NCBI GenBank assembly: GCA_934621385.1
Contig: CAKTUI010000013.1
Coordinates: 1 to 57,848, forward strand
DNA from: an uncultured Kiritimatiellota bacterium
Lineage (GTDB): Bacteria > Verrucomicrobiota > Kiritimatiellia > RFP12 > UBA1067
Length of the DNA: 57,848 bases
Reading direction: 5' to 3'
Shown here piece after piece: positions 8,030-16,503 of this stretch. Position numbers and translations under genes: made by a program. The notes beneath the pieces were generated by a model that did no database searches, was not told where the DNA came from, and was given only the letters and a program-made list of their open reading frames with translations. Every line of letters begins with the position of its first letter. Within the stretch, counting starts at the first letter, position 1.

Positions 8030-8514
8030 TGGAAGAGGATCGGAATCAGTCGCGGCGTGAGTTGGAAGCGGAGCGGACGGTTCTTGTTGCGCTCGGGTCC
8101 AACATTGAGCCGCGCGCGGACTACTTGCGCCGCGCCATTGAGGCTCTCGCGGCATTCCCGATGACGCGCTATGAGCGGGCGAGTTCGGTCATCGAGACCG
8201 AACCGGTGGGCGTTCCGCCCGAATTCCAGGGGATGAAGTTCCTGAACCAGGTGGCAATTCTGCACACGCGCCTCGATCCGTTCGACTTTTCGCGGCGTAT
8301 GCACGAGGTCGAGTCGAGCCTCGGTCGGGTGCGAACCGTCCGCAACGGACCACGGACGATTGACATCGACCTCATCGATTTCGGGGGCCTTCGTCTTGAG
8401 ACACCCGAACTGATTCTGCCGCATCCGAGGGCGCACGAGCGGGATTTTGTCCTGCGGCCGCTCAGGGAGTTGGAATGCTCGATTTTTGCAGACGGCCAGC
8501 GGAAGGAGGACTGA
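8029..8514 (+). CDS. folK: 6-hydroxymethyl-7,8-dihydropterin pyrophosphokinase
   Basis: A 161-residue HPPK, which transfers pyrophosphate from ATP to hydroxymethyl-dihydropterin in folate synthesis. It shows LVALGSNIEPR, the pterin-loop region FLNQVAIL, the signature GPRTIDIDLI and the terminal PHPRAHERDFVLRPL. The ATG at 8029 overlaps the trhA stop. About 20 extra residues precede the usual VALGSN start; no better internal start has a clear ribosome site. FolP and FolB are not nearby. Confidence 0.92.
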   Translation: MEEDRNQSRRELEAERTVLVALGSNIEPRADYLRRAIEALAAFPMTRYERASSVIETEPVGVPPEFQGMKFLNQVAILHTRLDPFDFSRRMHEVESSLGRVRTVRNGPRTIDIDLIDFGGLRLETPELILPHPRAHERDFVLRPLRELECSIFADGQRKED

Positions 8515-8515
8515 C

Positions 8516-9181
8516 ATGACGCGGGAAAGATGGGATACATTGGGGGCGACGGTGCCCTATGTCCTCTGGATGGTGCTGATGATGGTCTTGCCATCCACTG
8601 CCGTTGGGTATGCAATACGGGCGTTTGTTTCGTTTGTCGCGCTCTTTGCCCTTTATCCGAAGCTGTCCGACGGCGCGGCAGATCGCGTGATCCGCAATCC
8701 GTGGGCGACGGCTGGTTGGGGAATTGGCATCGGCGTGCTCGTCGGCGTTCTCTGGGTTGCACCGGAGTCGTTTGCCTGGTACCGTCGGTTCCTTGTTATC
8801 GGGGGTGGATCGGCGGAGACCATCTCGCCCTACGACCCATCCGTCTGCGGGTGGCCCCTGACCCTTTGGCGGCTCGTCGGCAGTGCCTTCGTCATTGCCC
8901 CGGCGGAGGAACTGTTCTTCCGATCCTTCCTCTATCGTCGCCTGCAAACCAGGCGGTGGACGGAACTGCCGCTTTCCACATTCGACTGGTCGGCGTTCCT
9001 TTGGATGGTCGGGCTTTTTGCGCTTGAGCACGACCGCATTTTGGTCGGTGCGTTGGCGGGTGCGTTCTATGGGTGGCTTGCGATTCGTCGCGGACTTGGT
9101 GCGGCCATTCTTGCGCACGTCACCACCAATCTGCTGCTGGGGCTCTATGTCATCGGCTGTGGTGAATGGGGATTTTGGTAA
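8516..9181 (+). CDS. CPBP/CAAX-type intramembrane protease, PEP-CTERM-associated type
   Basis: A 221-residue, multi-helix membrane protein of the CPBP (Abi) glutamic intramembrane protease family. The catalytic motif EELFFRSFLYRR (EExxxR) is followed by a hydrophobic segment with LFALEHDR and a final ILAHVTTNLLLG, the second and third conserved motifs. Overall layout resembles the CAAX-protease-related proteins seen near exosortase/PEP-CTERM systems, but no exosortase is in this window. The ATG at 8516 was chosen over an upstream in-frame codon because GGAAGGAGGA sits 6-15 nt before it. Substrate unknown. Confidence 0.82.
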   Translation: MTRERWDTLGATVPYVLWMVLMMVLPSTAVGYAIRAFVSFVALFALYPKLSDGAADRVIRNPWATAGWGIGIGVLVGVLWVAPESFAWYRRFLVIGGGSAETISPYDPSVCGWPLTLWRLVGSAFVIAPAEELFFRSFLYRRLQTRRWTELPLSTFDWSAFLWMVGLFALEHDRILVGALAGAFYGWLAIRRGLGAAILAHVTTNLLLGLYVIGCGEWGFW

Positions 9182-9196
9182 GGGAGGTCACGACAA

Positions 9197-10579
9197 ATGG
9201 CTGACGGATTCATAAAAGAAGGTGTCACGCGGCGGATTTTTCTTGGGGGGCTTCTGGGAAGCCTTGCCGTAGTTGGTGGCCCTGCACTGGGGCTTTCGCT
9301 CAGGCGTGTGCGAAAGCCGAACCTGAGGCTTGGCCTTTTGTCCGACATCCATATCTGTGCGGAGGACGGCGACTTCAACAAGTTTGGCGACACGCAGACA
9401 TTTGAGCACGCGCTCACATGGTTTCGCGATCAGGGTGTGGACGGGGTCGTCATTGCCGGTGACATGGCCGACAACGGCATGGTCGCCCAGCTGAAGAAAG
9501 TCGGGGAGGCCTGGGAGCGTGTCTTTCCCGGGAACAAGGCACCTGACGGGCGAACCGTTGAGAAGCTTTTCGTCTACGGCAACCATGACCTGGAGGGGCA
9601 GAATTACGACGGCTACGACAAGCGGTTCTTCGACAAGGAGTCCTTTCGCAAGGGCTGGATTCGGACGGATCCTGCTGCCGCATGGGAGAGCATTTTCCAT
9701 GAACCTTATGCCCCGATTTGGCTGAAGCGCGTGAAGGGTTATCCGTTCATTGGTGCGCACTGGGTGGCCGACAAGTGGGACGGCATCGCGTCTGTTGAGG
9801 GTTGGTTTCGCGACCACGCCGCTGAGATTGATCGGGATCGTCCCGTCTTCTACATTCAGCACGCCCATCCGAAGGACACCTGCTTTGGGCCGAACATCTG
9901 GGGTCAGGATGCGGGGTATTCGACGCGGGCCCTTTCGGCCTATCCGAAGGCCGTCGCCTTCTCGGGACACGCGCATTGCCCGGCGACGGACGACCGCTTC
10001 ATCTGGCAGGGGACCTTTACGTCCATCGGTCTCGGTTCCCTGCGCTATGGCTCGACATCCAACGTGACGAGTCTTCTGGGCGGCGCGGCAATCAACCGAA
10101 CGTCCCGCTGGAAGGTGCGCCAGGGAATGCTCCTTGATGTGTTTGACGATGAGATGATTTTGAAGTGCCGCGATTTCGTCAATGACGAGTTCGTGCGGGA
10201 CGAGTTGGTCATCCCGATTCCCGAGACGACGGCTGATATGCGCTACGGGTTCGCCGCACGCGCCGAAAAATCTGCCGCGCCCACATGGCCCACGGGGGCG
10301 AAGATCGTGGTCGGCGAATGCGACCAGGCAGTTCGGCTCACGTTTCCCGCTGCTACCTGCACAAACTGCCGCGTCATTGCCTATGTGGTTTGTGCGACGC
10401 GTCCGGACGGTGTGCAGGTGGAACGCTTTGCCCTTCAGCCGAACGAGGATCTTGCCTTGCGCCATGTCGAGCCGACGGTTGAACTTGACCTGCCGTCGAA
10501 GGACTTCCCGAAGGGGACGCGGTTTGGCGTCATCCCCGTCAATAGCCTTGGCAAGCGGGGAATGGAGCTTGTTTCGTGA
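9197..10579 (+). CDS. Secreted calcineurin-like metallophosphoesterase
   Basis: A 460-residue exported phosphoesterase. The N-terminus carries a Tat-like signal (TRRIFLGG at 11-18 followed by a hydrophobic stretch to about residue 33). The metallophosphatase fold is marked by SDIH (Asp50, His52), AGDMAD (Asp89), GNHD (Asn129, His130) and SGHAH late in the domain, the residues that bind the two metals. A beta-rich C-terminal domain follows from about residue 350. The substrate is not predictable; relatives cleave nucleotides, phospholipids or phosphoproteins outside the cytoplasm. The stop overlaps the thiN start (10576-10579). Confidence 0.88.
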   Translation: MADGFIKEGVTRRIFLGGLLGSLAVVGGPALGLSLRRVRKPNLRLGLLSDIHICAEDGDFNKFGDTQTFEHALTWFRDQGVDGVVIAGDMADNGMVAQLKKVGEAWERVFPGNKAPDGRTVEKLFVYGNHDLEGQNYDGYDKRFFDKESFRKGWIRTDPAAAWESIFHEPYAPIWLKRVKGYPFIGAHWVADKWDGIASVEGWFRDHAAEIDRDRPVFYIQHAHPKDTCFGPNIWGQDAGYSTRALSAYPKAVAFSGHAHCPATDDRFIWQGTFTSIGLGSLRYGSTSNVTSLLGGAAINRTSRWKVRQGMLLDVFDDEMILKCRDFVNDEFVRDELVIPIPETTADMRYGFAARAEKSAAPTWPTGAKIVVGECDQAVRLTFPAATCTNCRVIAYVVCATRPDGVQVERFALQPNEDLALRHVEPTVELDLPSKDFPKGTRFGVIPVNSLGKRGMELVS

Positions 10580-11187
10580 AACGGACGGGAAAGCGGCGTA
10601 CATCCTGTGTGATTCTTGCGGCGGGAGATTTCCCGAAGCGCGGCGGTTTGGCGTGGCAGGCGTTGGAGCGGGCCACGGTTGTCGTGTGTTGTGACCACGC
10701 GGCGGATGCCTATCGGTGGCGCTTCCATACGGAACCAACCGTTGTCGTGGGCGACTGCGACAGCGTCAAGGGGAGGTTCGCGGAGACCGTGAAGATTGCC
10801 GAACAGGAGACGAACGACCTTGAGAAGGCTATCCGCCATTGCCGTGAGCGGGGATGGACGAATCCCCTGATTATCGGGGCAACGGGGAAGCGCGAGGACC
10901 ATGCGATTGGCAATGTCTTTCGGGCCTTGGCCCATCGGCTCGACATCCTGACCGACTACGGTCGCTTCCATGCCGTTGACGCGAAGGCTGTCTTCCGCGT
11001 CAAGAAAGGAACGCCCATTTCAATCTTCGCGCCGAATCCAAGGACGCGCATGACATCGACGGGACTTGAGTGGCCCTTGGATGGTGTCCGATTTGAGAAC
11101 CTTTACTGTGCGACGCTCAACAGGGCCTCGGCCTCGCGTGTCGCGCTGACAACCACGGAACCCGTTTACGTTTACATTGCGCAATGA
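10576..11187 (+). CDS. thiN: Thiamine pyrophosphokinase
   Basis: A 203-residue enzyme that converts thiamine plus ATP into thiamine diphosphate. Diagnostic segments are ILAAGDFP, VVGDCDS, the EQETNDLEKAI (Q-x-x-N-D) nucleotide site and GATGKREDHAIGN. The C-terminal beta domain is present but short. It overlaps the preceding and following genes by four bases each. It complements the thiM-thiE-thiD salvage genes at 19-21 kb, so the organism can finish TPP made from salvaged thiamine. Confidence 0.9.
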   Translation: MKRTGKRRTSCVILAAGDFPKRGGLAWQALERATVVVCCDHAADAYRWRFHTEPTVVVGDCDSVKGRFAETVKIAEQETNDLEKAIRHCRERGWTNPLIIGATGKREDHAIGNVFRALAHRLDILTDYGRFHAVDAKAVFRVKKGTPISIFAPNPRTRMTSTGLEWPLDGVRFENLYCATLNRASASRVALTTTEPVYVYIAQ

Positions 11188-11726
11188 ATCGAATCATTTT
11201 GGCAAGTGGAAGCCCGCGCAGGGCGAAAATCCTCAAGGAACTGGGCGTCGATTTTGACATCGTCAAGACGAATGCTGCGGAAGTCTGCTACGCGGCAGAT
11301 CCTGAGCGGACGGTTCGGGAGAACGCCCTGCTCAAGGGTGCGGCAGTTCGTGCGCAGGGACGCGGTCGGGTGCTCAGTGCCGACACGATTGTTTGGTACA
11401 ATGGGCGAATTTACGGAAAGCCGCATGACTTGGATGAGGCGCGGGCATTTTTGCATGAATTGAGCGGTCGAGTGCATTCCGTCTTCACGGGTGTGGCCTT
11501 CGATGGGGCGTTCAAGGTCTGCCGAAGCGATGTCACGTTCCGAAAGCTTTCGGATGAGCTGATTGAGGCGTATGTGGCGCGGGTGAAGCCGACGGATCGT
11601 GCCGGGGCCTACGACATTGACGAGTCGGGCGACCTGATTGTTGAACGGTGGACGGGCAGCTATGAGAACATTATGGGGTTGCCGATCGAGCCGCTTCGGG
11701 ACTGGGGCATTGTTTCCGAAAAGTAG
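11184..11726 (+). CDS. maf: Maf-like nucleotide pyrophosphatase
   Basis: A 180-residue Maf/HAM1-related enzyme that hydrolyses non-canonical or specific nucleoside triphosphates (dTTP/UTP class). The N-terminal SGSPRR motif, SADTIV with its catalytic acidic residue, GKPHD and KPTDRAGAYDI are all present. It is the last gene of the run and is followed by the cobalamin riboswitch. Confidence 0.93.
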   Translation: MNRIILASGSPRRAKILKELGVDFDIVKTNAAEVCYAADPERTVRENALLKGAAVRAQGRGRVLSADTIVWYNGRIYGKPHDLDEARAFLHELSGRVHSVFTGVAFDGAFKVCRSDVTFRKLSDELIEAYVARVKPTDRAGAYDIDESGDLIVERWTGSYENIMGLPIEPLRDWGIVSEK

Positions 11727-11783
11727 GTGGAGAGGCGCGTTTTTAGTTCATTTTCCGTGCGCGTTATGGGCACGAGACGAATG

Positions 11784-11792
11784 TGATATAAT
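11784..11792 (+). promoter_or_regulatory. Extended -10 promoter of the cobalamin-controlled transcript
   Basis: TGATATAAT forms an extended -10. The predicted start near 11799 puts the whole riboswitch at the 5' end of the transcript. Confidence 0.55.
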
Positions 11793-11796
11793 ATGC

Positions 11797-11915
11797 GCCC
11801 GTTTGGACGGGCCGGAAAGTCCTGTGTAAATCAGGCGCTGTCGCGCAACCGTAAGAGTCGGAATGCGGAACGTCCACCAATAGAAGACAACATCAAGTAC
11901 CCTCGCATGAGGGGG
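11797..11915 (+). promoter_or_regulatory. Cobalamin (B12) riboswitch
   Basis: The leader contains the recognisable cobalamin-aptamer landmarks in order: a closing helix GCCCGT/ACGGGC, GGAAAGTCC, TGTGTAAATCAGGCGCTG, the GCAACCGTAAGAGTCGG core and the B12-box-like GAATGCGGAACGTCC. A CCCTC-GCAT-GAGGG hairpin at about 11900-11913 immediately precedes the GAAAGAAGG ribosome site, a plausible switch for translation control. It controls a BtuB-like receptor, the expected target. The sub-class (adenosyl- or aquo-cobalamin type) is not decided by eye. Confidence 0.82.
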
Positions 11916-11926
11916 AAAGAAGGACT

Positions 11927-13948
11927 ATGCAGACACTGCTGTTCGCGGCAATTGCAGCCGCGACGAATATGGTTGCGGAGTTGCCACCCGTGGTGGTTTA
12001 CGCTTCGCGTGTGAATGAACAGTCGGCCAACTTGCCGCAGAATGTGCAGGTTATTACCGCCGACGAAATTGCCCAGTCGGGTGCCCATGATGTGGCAGAC
12101 CTTCTGTCGAAGGTTGCGCCTTCCGTGAGCCTCAGTCACCTGGGCGGGAAGAATCCGGCCCTGACCCAGATTTCCATGGGCGGCTACGGTGAGAACGGTT
12201 TCGGACGGACGCTTGTGCTTGTGGACGGCGAACGCCTGAACAATCCGGATATGGCGGCTCCGAATCTTGCACAGGTCTCGCTTTCGTCCATCAAGCAGAT
12301 TGAGATTCTGTCGGGTCCGCAGACCGTCCTGCACGGGGACGGTGCTTCGGCTGGCATGATCAACATCGTGACCGAACCCGACGACTACGAGCGTCACAGC
12401 GCGGTCGAGGCCCATGTCGGCAACTGGGGGACGGCGGGAGCCTCCTTCGCCACGCGTGGTGGCATTGAGGAGGACGGTCTCATCTACTGGGGGGGCGCGG
12501 CCTACGACCATTCGGACGGCTACCGTGAGAACTCCAGGTTCGACATCTGGAACGCCAATGGGGGCATCCGCAAGAACTGGTCCAACGGGTCGTGGTTGAA
12601 GGTCTCCGCCTTCTACAATTACAGCACGTATGACCTGCCGGGGTCCCTGTCGCGTGATCAGTGGCACTCGAATCCCCGTGATTCGTTCGTCAACCACCAG
12701 GGGAAGGACTACTACCGTCGCTCGACCTATGGGCTTCACTCGACGCTGAATGTTCAGCTCAACGACGAGAACGCCCTTCGCTTGATTGGCAGCGTCTCGC
12801 GGCGTCATTCGCAGAGCCGCTCGACGGGTTCGGGCATGAGCTACTATCCGCCTTATGCTCCCTATACCTACGCATGGGAAGTGGACTACGATATGTATTC
12901 GTATGAATTCACGCCGGAGTGGATTAATACGAGCGATGTCTTTGGCTTGGAGAATGAGCTGATCGTTGGTTCGACCTTTCGCTTGGATCGCAACGATGCC
13001 GCGTCGGCAACGACCTACAGTTATGGGTACGTCTATCCGGCGCGTGGACGCGTCACGCGGCAGAATATGGGCTTCTTCGCGCAGGACACGCTTCACCTGA
13101 CGGAGCAGCTGGCCGTTCAGTTGGGCGGTCGCTATGAGCGCGTGTGGCTGAAGGATACTGGCTACAACGCGGCGGCTTCGCGTGCTTCGGATATGTTCGC
13201 CTACGATGCGGGGCTTCTCTTCAAGCCGATTGACGACCTCAAGACCTACATTCGGTTCTCGCGCTTCTTCCGCTCGCCCTTCGTGGATGAGTTCTCCTAT
13301 ACGACGGGTTCGGCCGAGGTGCTTTCACCCGAGACGGGCTGGATGGCAGACGTTGGCGCGGACTGGTCGTTCCTGGAGGAGTTCTTCCTCGGTGGCAATC
13401 TCTACTATTCAAAACTCAAGCACGAGATTTTCTACAATCCGCTGGCCTTCAGCAACATGAATGCACCGTCTGACACGGTTCGCGAGGGCCTGAATCTCCG
13501 CGTCGGTTGGTCGCGTGAGAAGGTCGCTGGCGTTCAGCTCGCCTATTCGCTTGTCCACGCCGAGTTCGACGGTGGTGCGTTTGACGGCAACGAGGTCCCC
13601 ATGGTTCCCGAGCAGACGGTCTCGCTGACCGGGCGCGTGTACCTGTGGGATGACTGCTTTGTCTTTGGTGGCTATCGCTACCAGACGGCGCAGTGGGCGG
13701 CTTCGGACTTCGCCAACAACGGCGGCTATGCCGGTTCGCGCCGACTGGGCCGCATTCCCGACTTCGGGCTTTTCCACATCGGCGTGGAGTACGCCCCGAC
13801 GTTTGCCGACTGGATTCGCGGCGTCAAGGTCGGGTTCACGGTGGATAACCTATTCGACAAGGATTACTGCGATTATGCGACGTATGGCGTGAACTACTGG
13901 CCGGGTGCCGGTCGCTCGTACACGCTGACGCTTCGCTACGAGTTCTGA
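11927..13948 (+). CDS. btuB: TonB-dependent receptor, BtuB-like (cobalamin uptake)
   Basis: A 673-residue outer-membrane receptor. A short signal peptide (about residues 1-18) is followed by a TonB-box-like PPVVVYASR stretch. The plug domain shows VITADEIAQSG and LVLVDGERLN, ending in VLHGDGASAGMINIVT. A 22-strand-type barrel rich in aromatic girdles runs to the C-terminal Phe, with NLFDKDY close to the end. Its position directly under a cobalamin riboswitch makes B12 or a corrinoid the likely substrate. TonB, ExbB/D and the BtuCDF ABC transporter are not in this window. Confidence 0.92.
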   Translation: MQTLLFAAIAAATNMVAELPPVVVYASRVNEQSANLPQNVQVITADEIAQSGAHDVADLLSKVAPSVSLSHLGGKNPALTQISMGGYGENGFGRTLVLVDGERLNNPDMAAPNLAQVSLSSIKQIEILSGPQTVLHGDGASAGMINIVTEPDDYERHSAVEAHVGNWGTAGASFATRGGIEEDGLIYWGGAAYDHSDGYRENSRFDIWNANGGIRKNWSNGSWLKVSAFYNYSTYDLPGSLSRDQWHSNPRDSFVNHQGKDYYRRSTYGLHSTLNVQLNDENALRLIGSVSRRHSQSRSTGSGMSYYPPYAPYTYAWEVDYDMYSYEFTPEWINTSDVFGLENELIVGSTFRLDRNDAASATTYSYGYVYPARGRVTRQNMGFFAQDTLHLTEQLAVQLGGRYERVWLKDTGYNAAASRASDMFAYDAGLLFKPIDDLKTYIRFSRFFRSPFVDEFSYTTGSAEVLSPETGWMADVGADWSFLEEFFLGGNLYYSKLKHEIFYNPLAFSNMNAPSDTVREGLNLRVGWSREKVAGVQLAYSLVHAEFDGGAFDGNEVPMVPEQTVSLTGRVYLWDDCFVFGGYRYQTAQWAASDFANNGGYAGSRRLGRIPDFGLFHIGVEYAPTFADWIRGVKVGFTVDNLFDKDYCDYATYGVNYWPGAGRSYTLTLRYEF

Positions 13949-13966
13949 TAGGAATACCCCGCCACG

Positions 13967-14881
13967 ATGAAAGAGAAGATTGGAAAGGTTGTTTTTGTCC
14001 TCCTGCTGGTGCTTTCGGCAATGCCGTTCATGACACCGGCGTATGGGCTTTTCCTCGGGCTTGCCTGTGCGCTTGTGTTCGGGAGCGTCTATCCGACGTT
14101 CGCGAAGAAGGGTTCGAAGTACCTTCTGCAGGCCTCGGTTGTTGGCATCGGCTTCGGCATGAACCTATCGTCGGCGATTCACTCCGGGGGCGGCGGAATG
14201 GCCTTTACAATCTTTTCCGTTGCACTGGTTATGGTGGCGGGCTACTGGCTTGGCAAGGCCCTGAGGACGGATGGGAAGACCTCCTATCTGATTGCCTCGG
14301 GGACGGCCATCTGCGGCGGCAGTGCCATTGCCGCTGTGGCCCCCATCGTCAAGGCGGACGACAATCAGATGTCCGTCGCCCTCGGCACGATCTTTACGCT
14401 GAATGCCGTCGCTCTCTTCGTCTTTCCGCCGATTGGGCACGCGCTTGGATTGAGTGAGATTCAGTTTGGCGAGTGGGCGGCAATTGCCATTCACGACACC
14501 TCGTCCGTCGTCGGTGCGGGAGCCGCCTATGGCGACCAGACCCTTCAGACGGCGACACTCATCAAGTGCACACGGGCGCTTTGGATTGTGCCGCTGGCCT
14601 TTGCGACGACGCTCGTCTACCGTGAGAAGGGAGCGAAGGTGGCCATTCCATGGTTCATTGTCCTCTTTGTCGCGGCGATGACGCTCAATACATTCGTTCC
14701 GATGCCAAAGGTGATTCCAACGATTGCCAAGCACGCGATGTCGGCGACGCTCTTTCTCATTGGCTCCGGGCTTTCGCTGTCGGCCGTTAGACGGGTCGGA
14801 CCGAAGCCCTTCATCCAGGGGATTATCCTCTGGGTGCTGATTGCCCTCGTCTCGCTCGGGGTCATCTTGTTCGTCGGCTGA
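13967..14881 (+). CDS. YeiH/UPF0324 family membrane protein (putative exporter)
   Basis: A 304-residue inner-membrane protein with about nine helices. The family signature IASGTAICGGSAIAA (glycine-rich, Cys-containing) lies in the first half, with a second characteristic AIAIHDTSSVVGAGAAYG segment. YeiH-type proteins are annotated as putative sulfate or sulfonate exporters, largely by association. It starts 18 bp after btuB, so it may share the B12-controlled transcript, which is unexplained by the usual annotation. A strong terminator follows. Confidence 0.88.
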   Translation: MKEKIGKVVFVLLLVLSAMPFMTPAYGLFLGLACALVFGSVYPTFAKKGSKYLLQASVVGIGFGMNLSSAIHSGGGGMAFTIFSVALVMVAGYWLGKALRTDGKTSYLIASGTAICGGSAIAAVAPIVKADDNQMSVALGTIFTLNAVALFVFPPIGHALGLSEIQFGEWAAIAIHDTSSVVGAGAAYGDQTLQTATLIKCTRALWIVPLAFATTLVYREKGAKVAIPWFIVLFVAAMTLNTFVPMPKVIPTIAKHAMSATLFLIGSGLSLSAVRRVGPKPFIQGIILWVLIALVSLGVILFVG

Positions 14882-14920
14882 CGACCGTCGATGTGCGTTT
14901 TGTTTTAAACGAATAAATTG

Positions 14921-14956
14921 ACGCCTCCTTGTGGGAGGCGTTTTTTTTTTTTTTTT
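14921..14956 (+). terminator. Strong intrinsic terminator
   Basis: ACGCCTCC (14921-14928) pairs perfectly with GGAGGCGT (14934-14941) around a TTGTG loop and runs into 16 T residues. It ends the btuB-yeiH transcript and lies 14 bp from the end of the convergent mlaD gene. No equivalent U-tract follows on the minus strand. Confidence 0.9.
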
Positions 14957-14969
14957 GCCGCGCTGCCGC

Positions 14970-15755
14970 TTAGCGGCTCTTGGTTTCGGGCAGAGCCTCG
15001 GGGTCCCTTGGCCTCAGCAGGAGCGACGGGTTTTCCTGGAGGGCGAGTGCAAGGTCGCGGATGGCGCGGGAGGCGCTGCTGATGTTCTCGACGGTGTCGT
15101 TGATGCCGGAACGCTGGCTCTCGATCAGCGCGTTGACATTGGCGGTGAGTTGCGCGGCAGATTCGGCAATGGACGCGATGTTGCTCCAGGTCGAAGAGAA
15201 GTCCATCCGATTGATTTGGTTCATGACCTTCGTCGCAGCATCCGAGAAGCTGTCAATCAGGGAGGGTGCGGAAGGGATGACGAGGTATTCAGGCTTCCAG
15301 TTGTAGCTGGCCGCTTCGTCCATATCCGATTTCGGATAGTTGAGTTCAATGCGCGAAAGCCCCGTGATGCCGCTGGAGGTCACGGTGGCGCGGAGTCCCC
15401 TGGAGACCATGCTGCTGAGGACATCCTCTGGCGTTCGGTCCTTTGAGACGATAAATTGGTTGCGGTCGAATGCCATAGTGATGCGAATCTTCTGCCCATC
15501 CTGCACGGGGACATTCGGATAGTCGCGAATGACGAACGAGATGCGCTTGACCTCGCCGACCTTCACGCCGCGAAAGTTGACGGGGCTGCCGACGGAGAGT
15601 CCGCTCACGGGCGTGTCGTAGTAGGTCTCGGCCGGTAGGATGCTACCGGCATCCCGAAAGCCGCCGATGTAGATGAGCGTGCCGACGATGGCGGCGATGC
15701 CGATGACGACGGCGAAGCCAATGCGCGAATAGTTTGCATGATTTTCATTGGACAT
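14970..15755 (-). CDS. mlaD: MlaD-like MCE protein, phospholipid-transport substrate-binding subunit
   Basis: A 261-residue membrane-anchored MCE protein. One helix at about residues 11-31 is followed by a single MCE domain (about 40-120; TPVSGLSVGSPVNFRGVKVG is the classic start) and a helical C-terminal tail. MCE rings shuttle lipids across the periplasm together with an MlaE permease and MlaF ATPase, both encoded upstream here. The start at 15755 has GAGGAGAA just before it and overlaps mlaF by 11 bp; an upstream in-frame start would add 50 non-homologous residues. Confidence 0.9.
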   Translation of the reverse strand: MSNENHANYSRIGFAVVIGIAAIVGTLIYIGGFRDAGSILPAETYYDTPVSGLSVGSPVNFRGVKVGEVKRISFVIRDYPNVPVQDGQKIRITMAFDRNQFIVSKDRTPEDVLSSMVSRGLRATVTSSGITGLSRIELNYPKSDMDEAASYNWKPEYLVIPSAPSLIDSFSDAATKVMNQINRMDFSSTWSNIASIAESAAQLTANVNALIESQRSGINDTVENISSASRAIRDLALALQENPSLLLRPRDPEALPETKSR

Positions 15756-16503
15756 GGTATTCTCCTCGACTGAAGAACTTCCGGACGAAGTCGTCCTGTG
15801 AATGGTGTTCAAGTTCGTCTGGCGACCCGAGGGCGACCATACGTCCCCTGGCCTTGTCAAACACGGCGCATCGGTCGCCAATCTTTCGAATGCTGGGGAG
15901 CTCATGCGTGACGACGACGAACGTCATGCCGCGTGTGGAGCGCAGGCGCAGAATCAGGTTGTCCAAGGCGGACGAAGTGATGGGGTCAAGCCCGGCACTG
16001 GGTTCATCCAAAAAGACGATTTCGGGGTCAAGGGCCATGGCCCGCGCAATGGCGACGCGCTTGCGCATACCACCCGAAATCTCGTTCGGCATCTTATCCG
16101 CCGCGTCCGCAAGTTCAACGTCCTCCAGCAACTGTCGGGCACGGTCGATGCGTTCCCCTTTCTTGAGCGTCGTGAACTCCTCGATGGGCAAAAGGACATT
16201 CTCAAGGCAGGTCATGGACCCGAACAGCGCTCCGCTCTGGTACATGACGCCGATTCGGTGGCAGAGTTCGGGTCGCGTCTCCCGCGTCCATTCGAGACCG
16301 GCGACAGTGAGCCGTCCGGAAAGAATGGGGTTGAGCCCAATCATGTGCTTCATGATGGTGGACTTTCCGCAGCCGGAACCGCCGAGAAGAATGAAGATCT
16401 CTCCACGCCTGATGTCAAACGAGACATCGGAGAGGATGACCTTGCCGGGATAGCCGGCATCCACGTGCTCAAGCACGACAATTGGTTCGCTTAGAGATTC
16501 CAT
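15745..16503 (-). CDS. mlaF: MlaF-like ABC transporter ATPase
   Basis: A 252-residue ABC ATPase powering the MCE lipid transporter. Walker A GGSGCGKST is at 41-49, the Q-loop Gln at 89, the signature ISGGMRKR at 142-149 and Walker B VFLDEPSAGLDP from 163, followed by the switch His in VVTHEL. The M in the signature segment is usual for Mla/Mkl ATPases. It overlaps mlaE by 13 bp upstream and mlaD downstream, indicating a tightly coupled operon. Confidence 0.93.
   Translation of the reverse strand: MESLSEPIVVLEHVDAGYPGKVILSDVSFDIRRGEIFILLGGSGCGKSTIMKHMIGLNPILSGRLTVAGLEWTRETRPELCHRIGVMYQSGALFGSMTCLENVLLPIEEFTTLKKGERIDRARQLLEDVELADAADKMPNEISGGMRKRVAIARAMALDPEIVFLDEPSAGLDPITSSALDNLILRLRSTRGMTFVVVTHELPSIRKIGDRCAVFDKARGRMVALGSPDELEHHSQDDFVRKFFSRGEYHVQ

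Noticed and set aside
9188..10738. Long minus-strand open frame opposite the phosphoesterase
   Set aside because: It mirrors a gene with complete metal-binding motifs; its composition is Arg/His/Pro-rich and it has no family signature.
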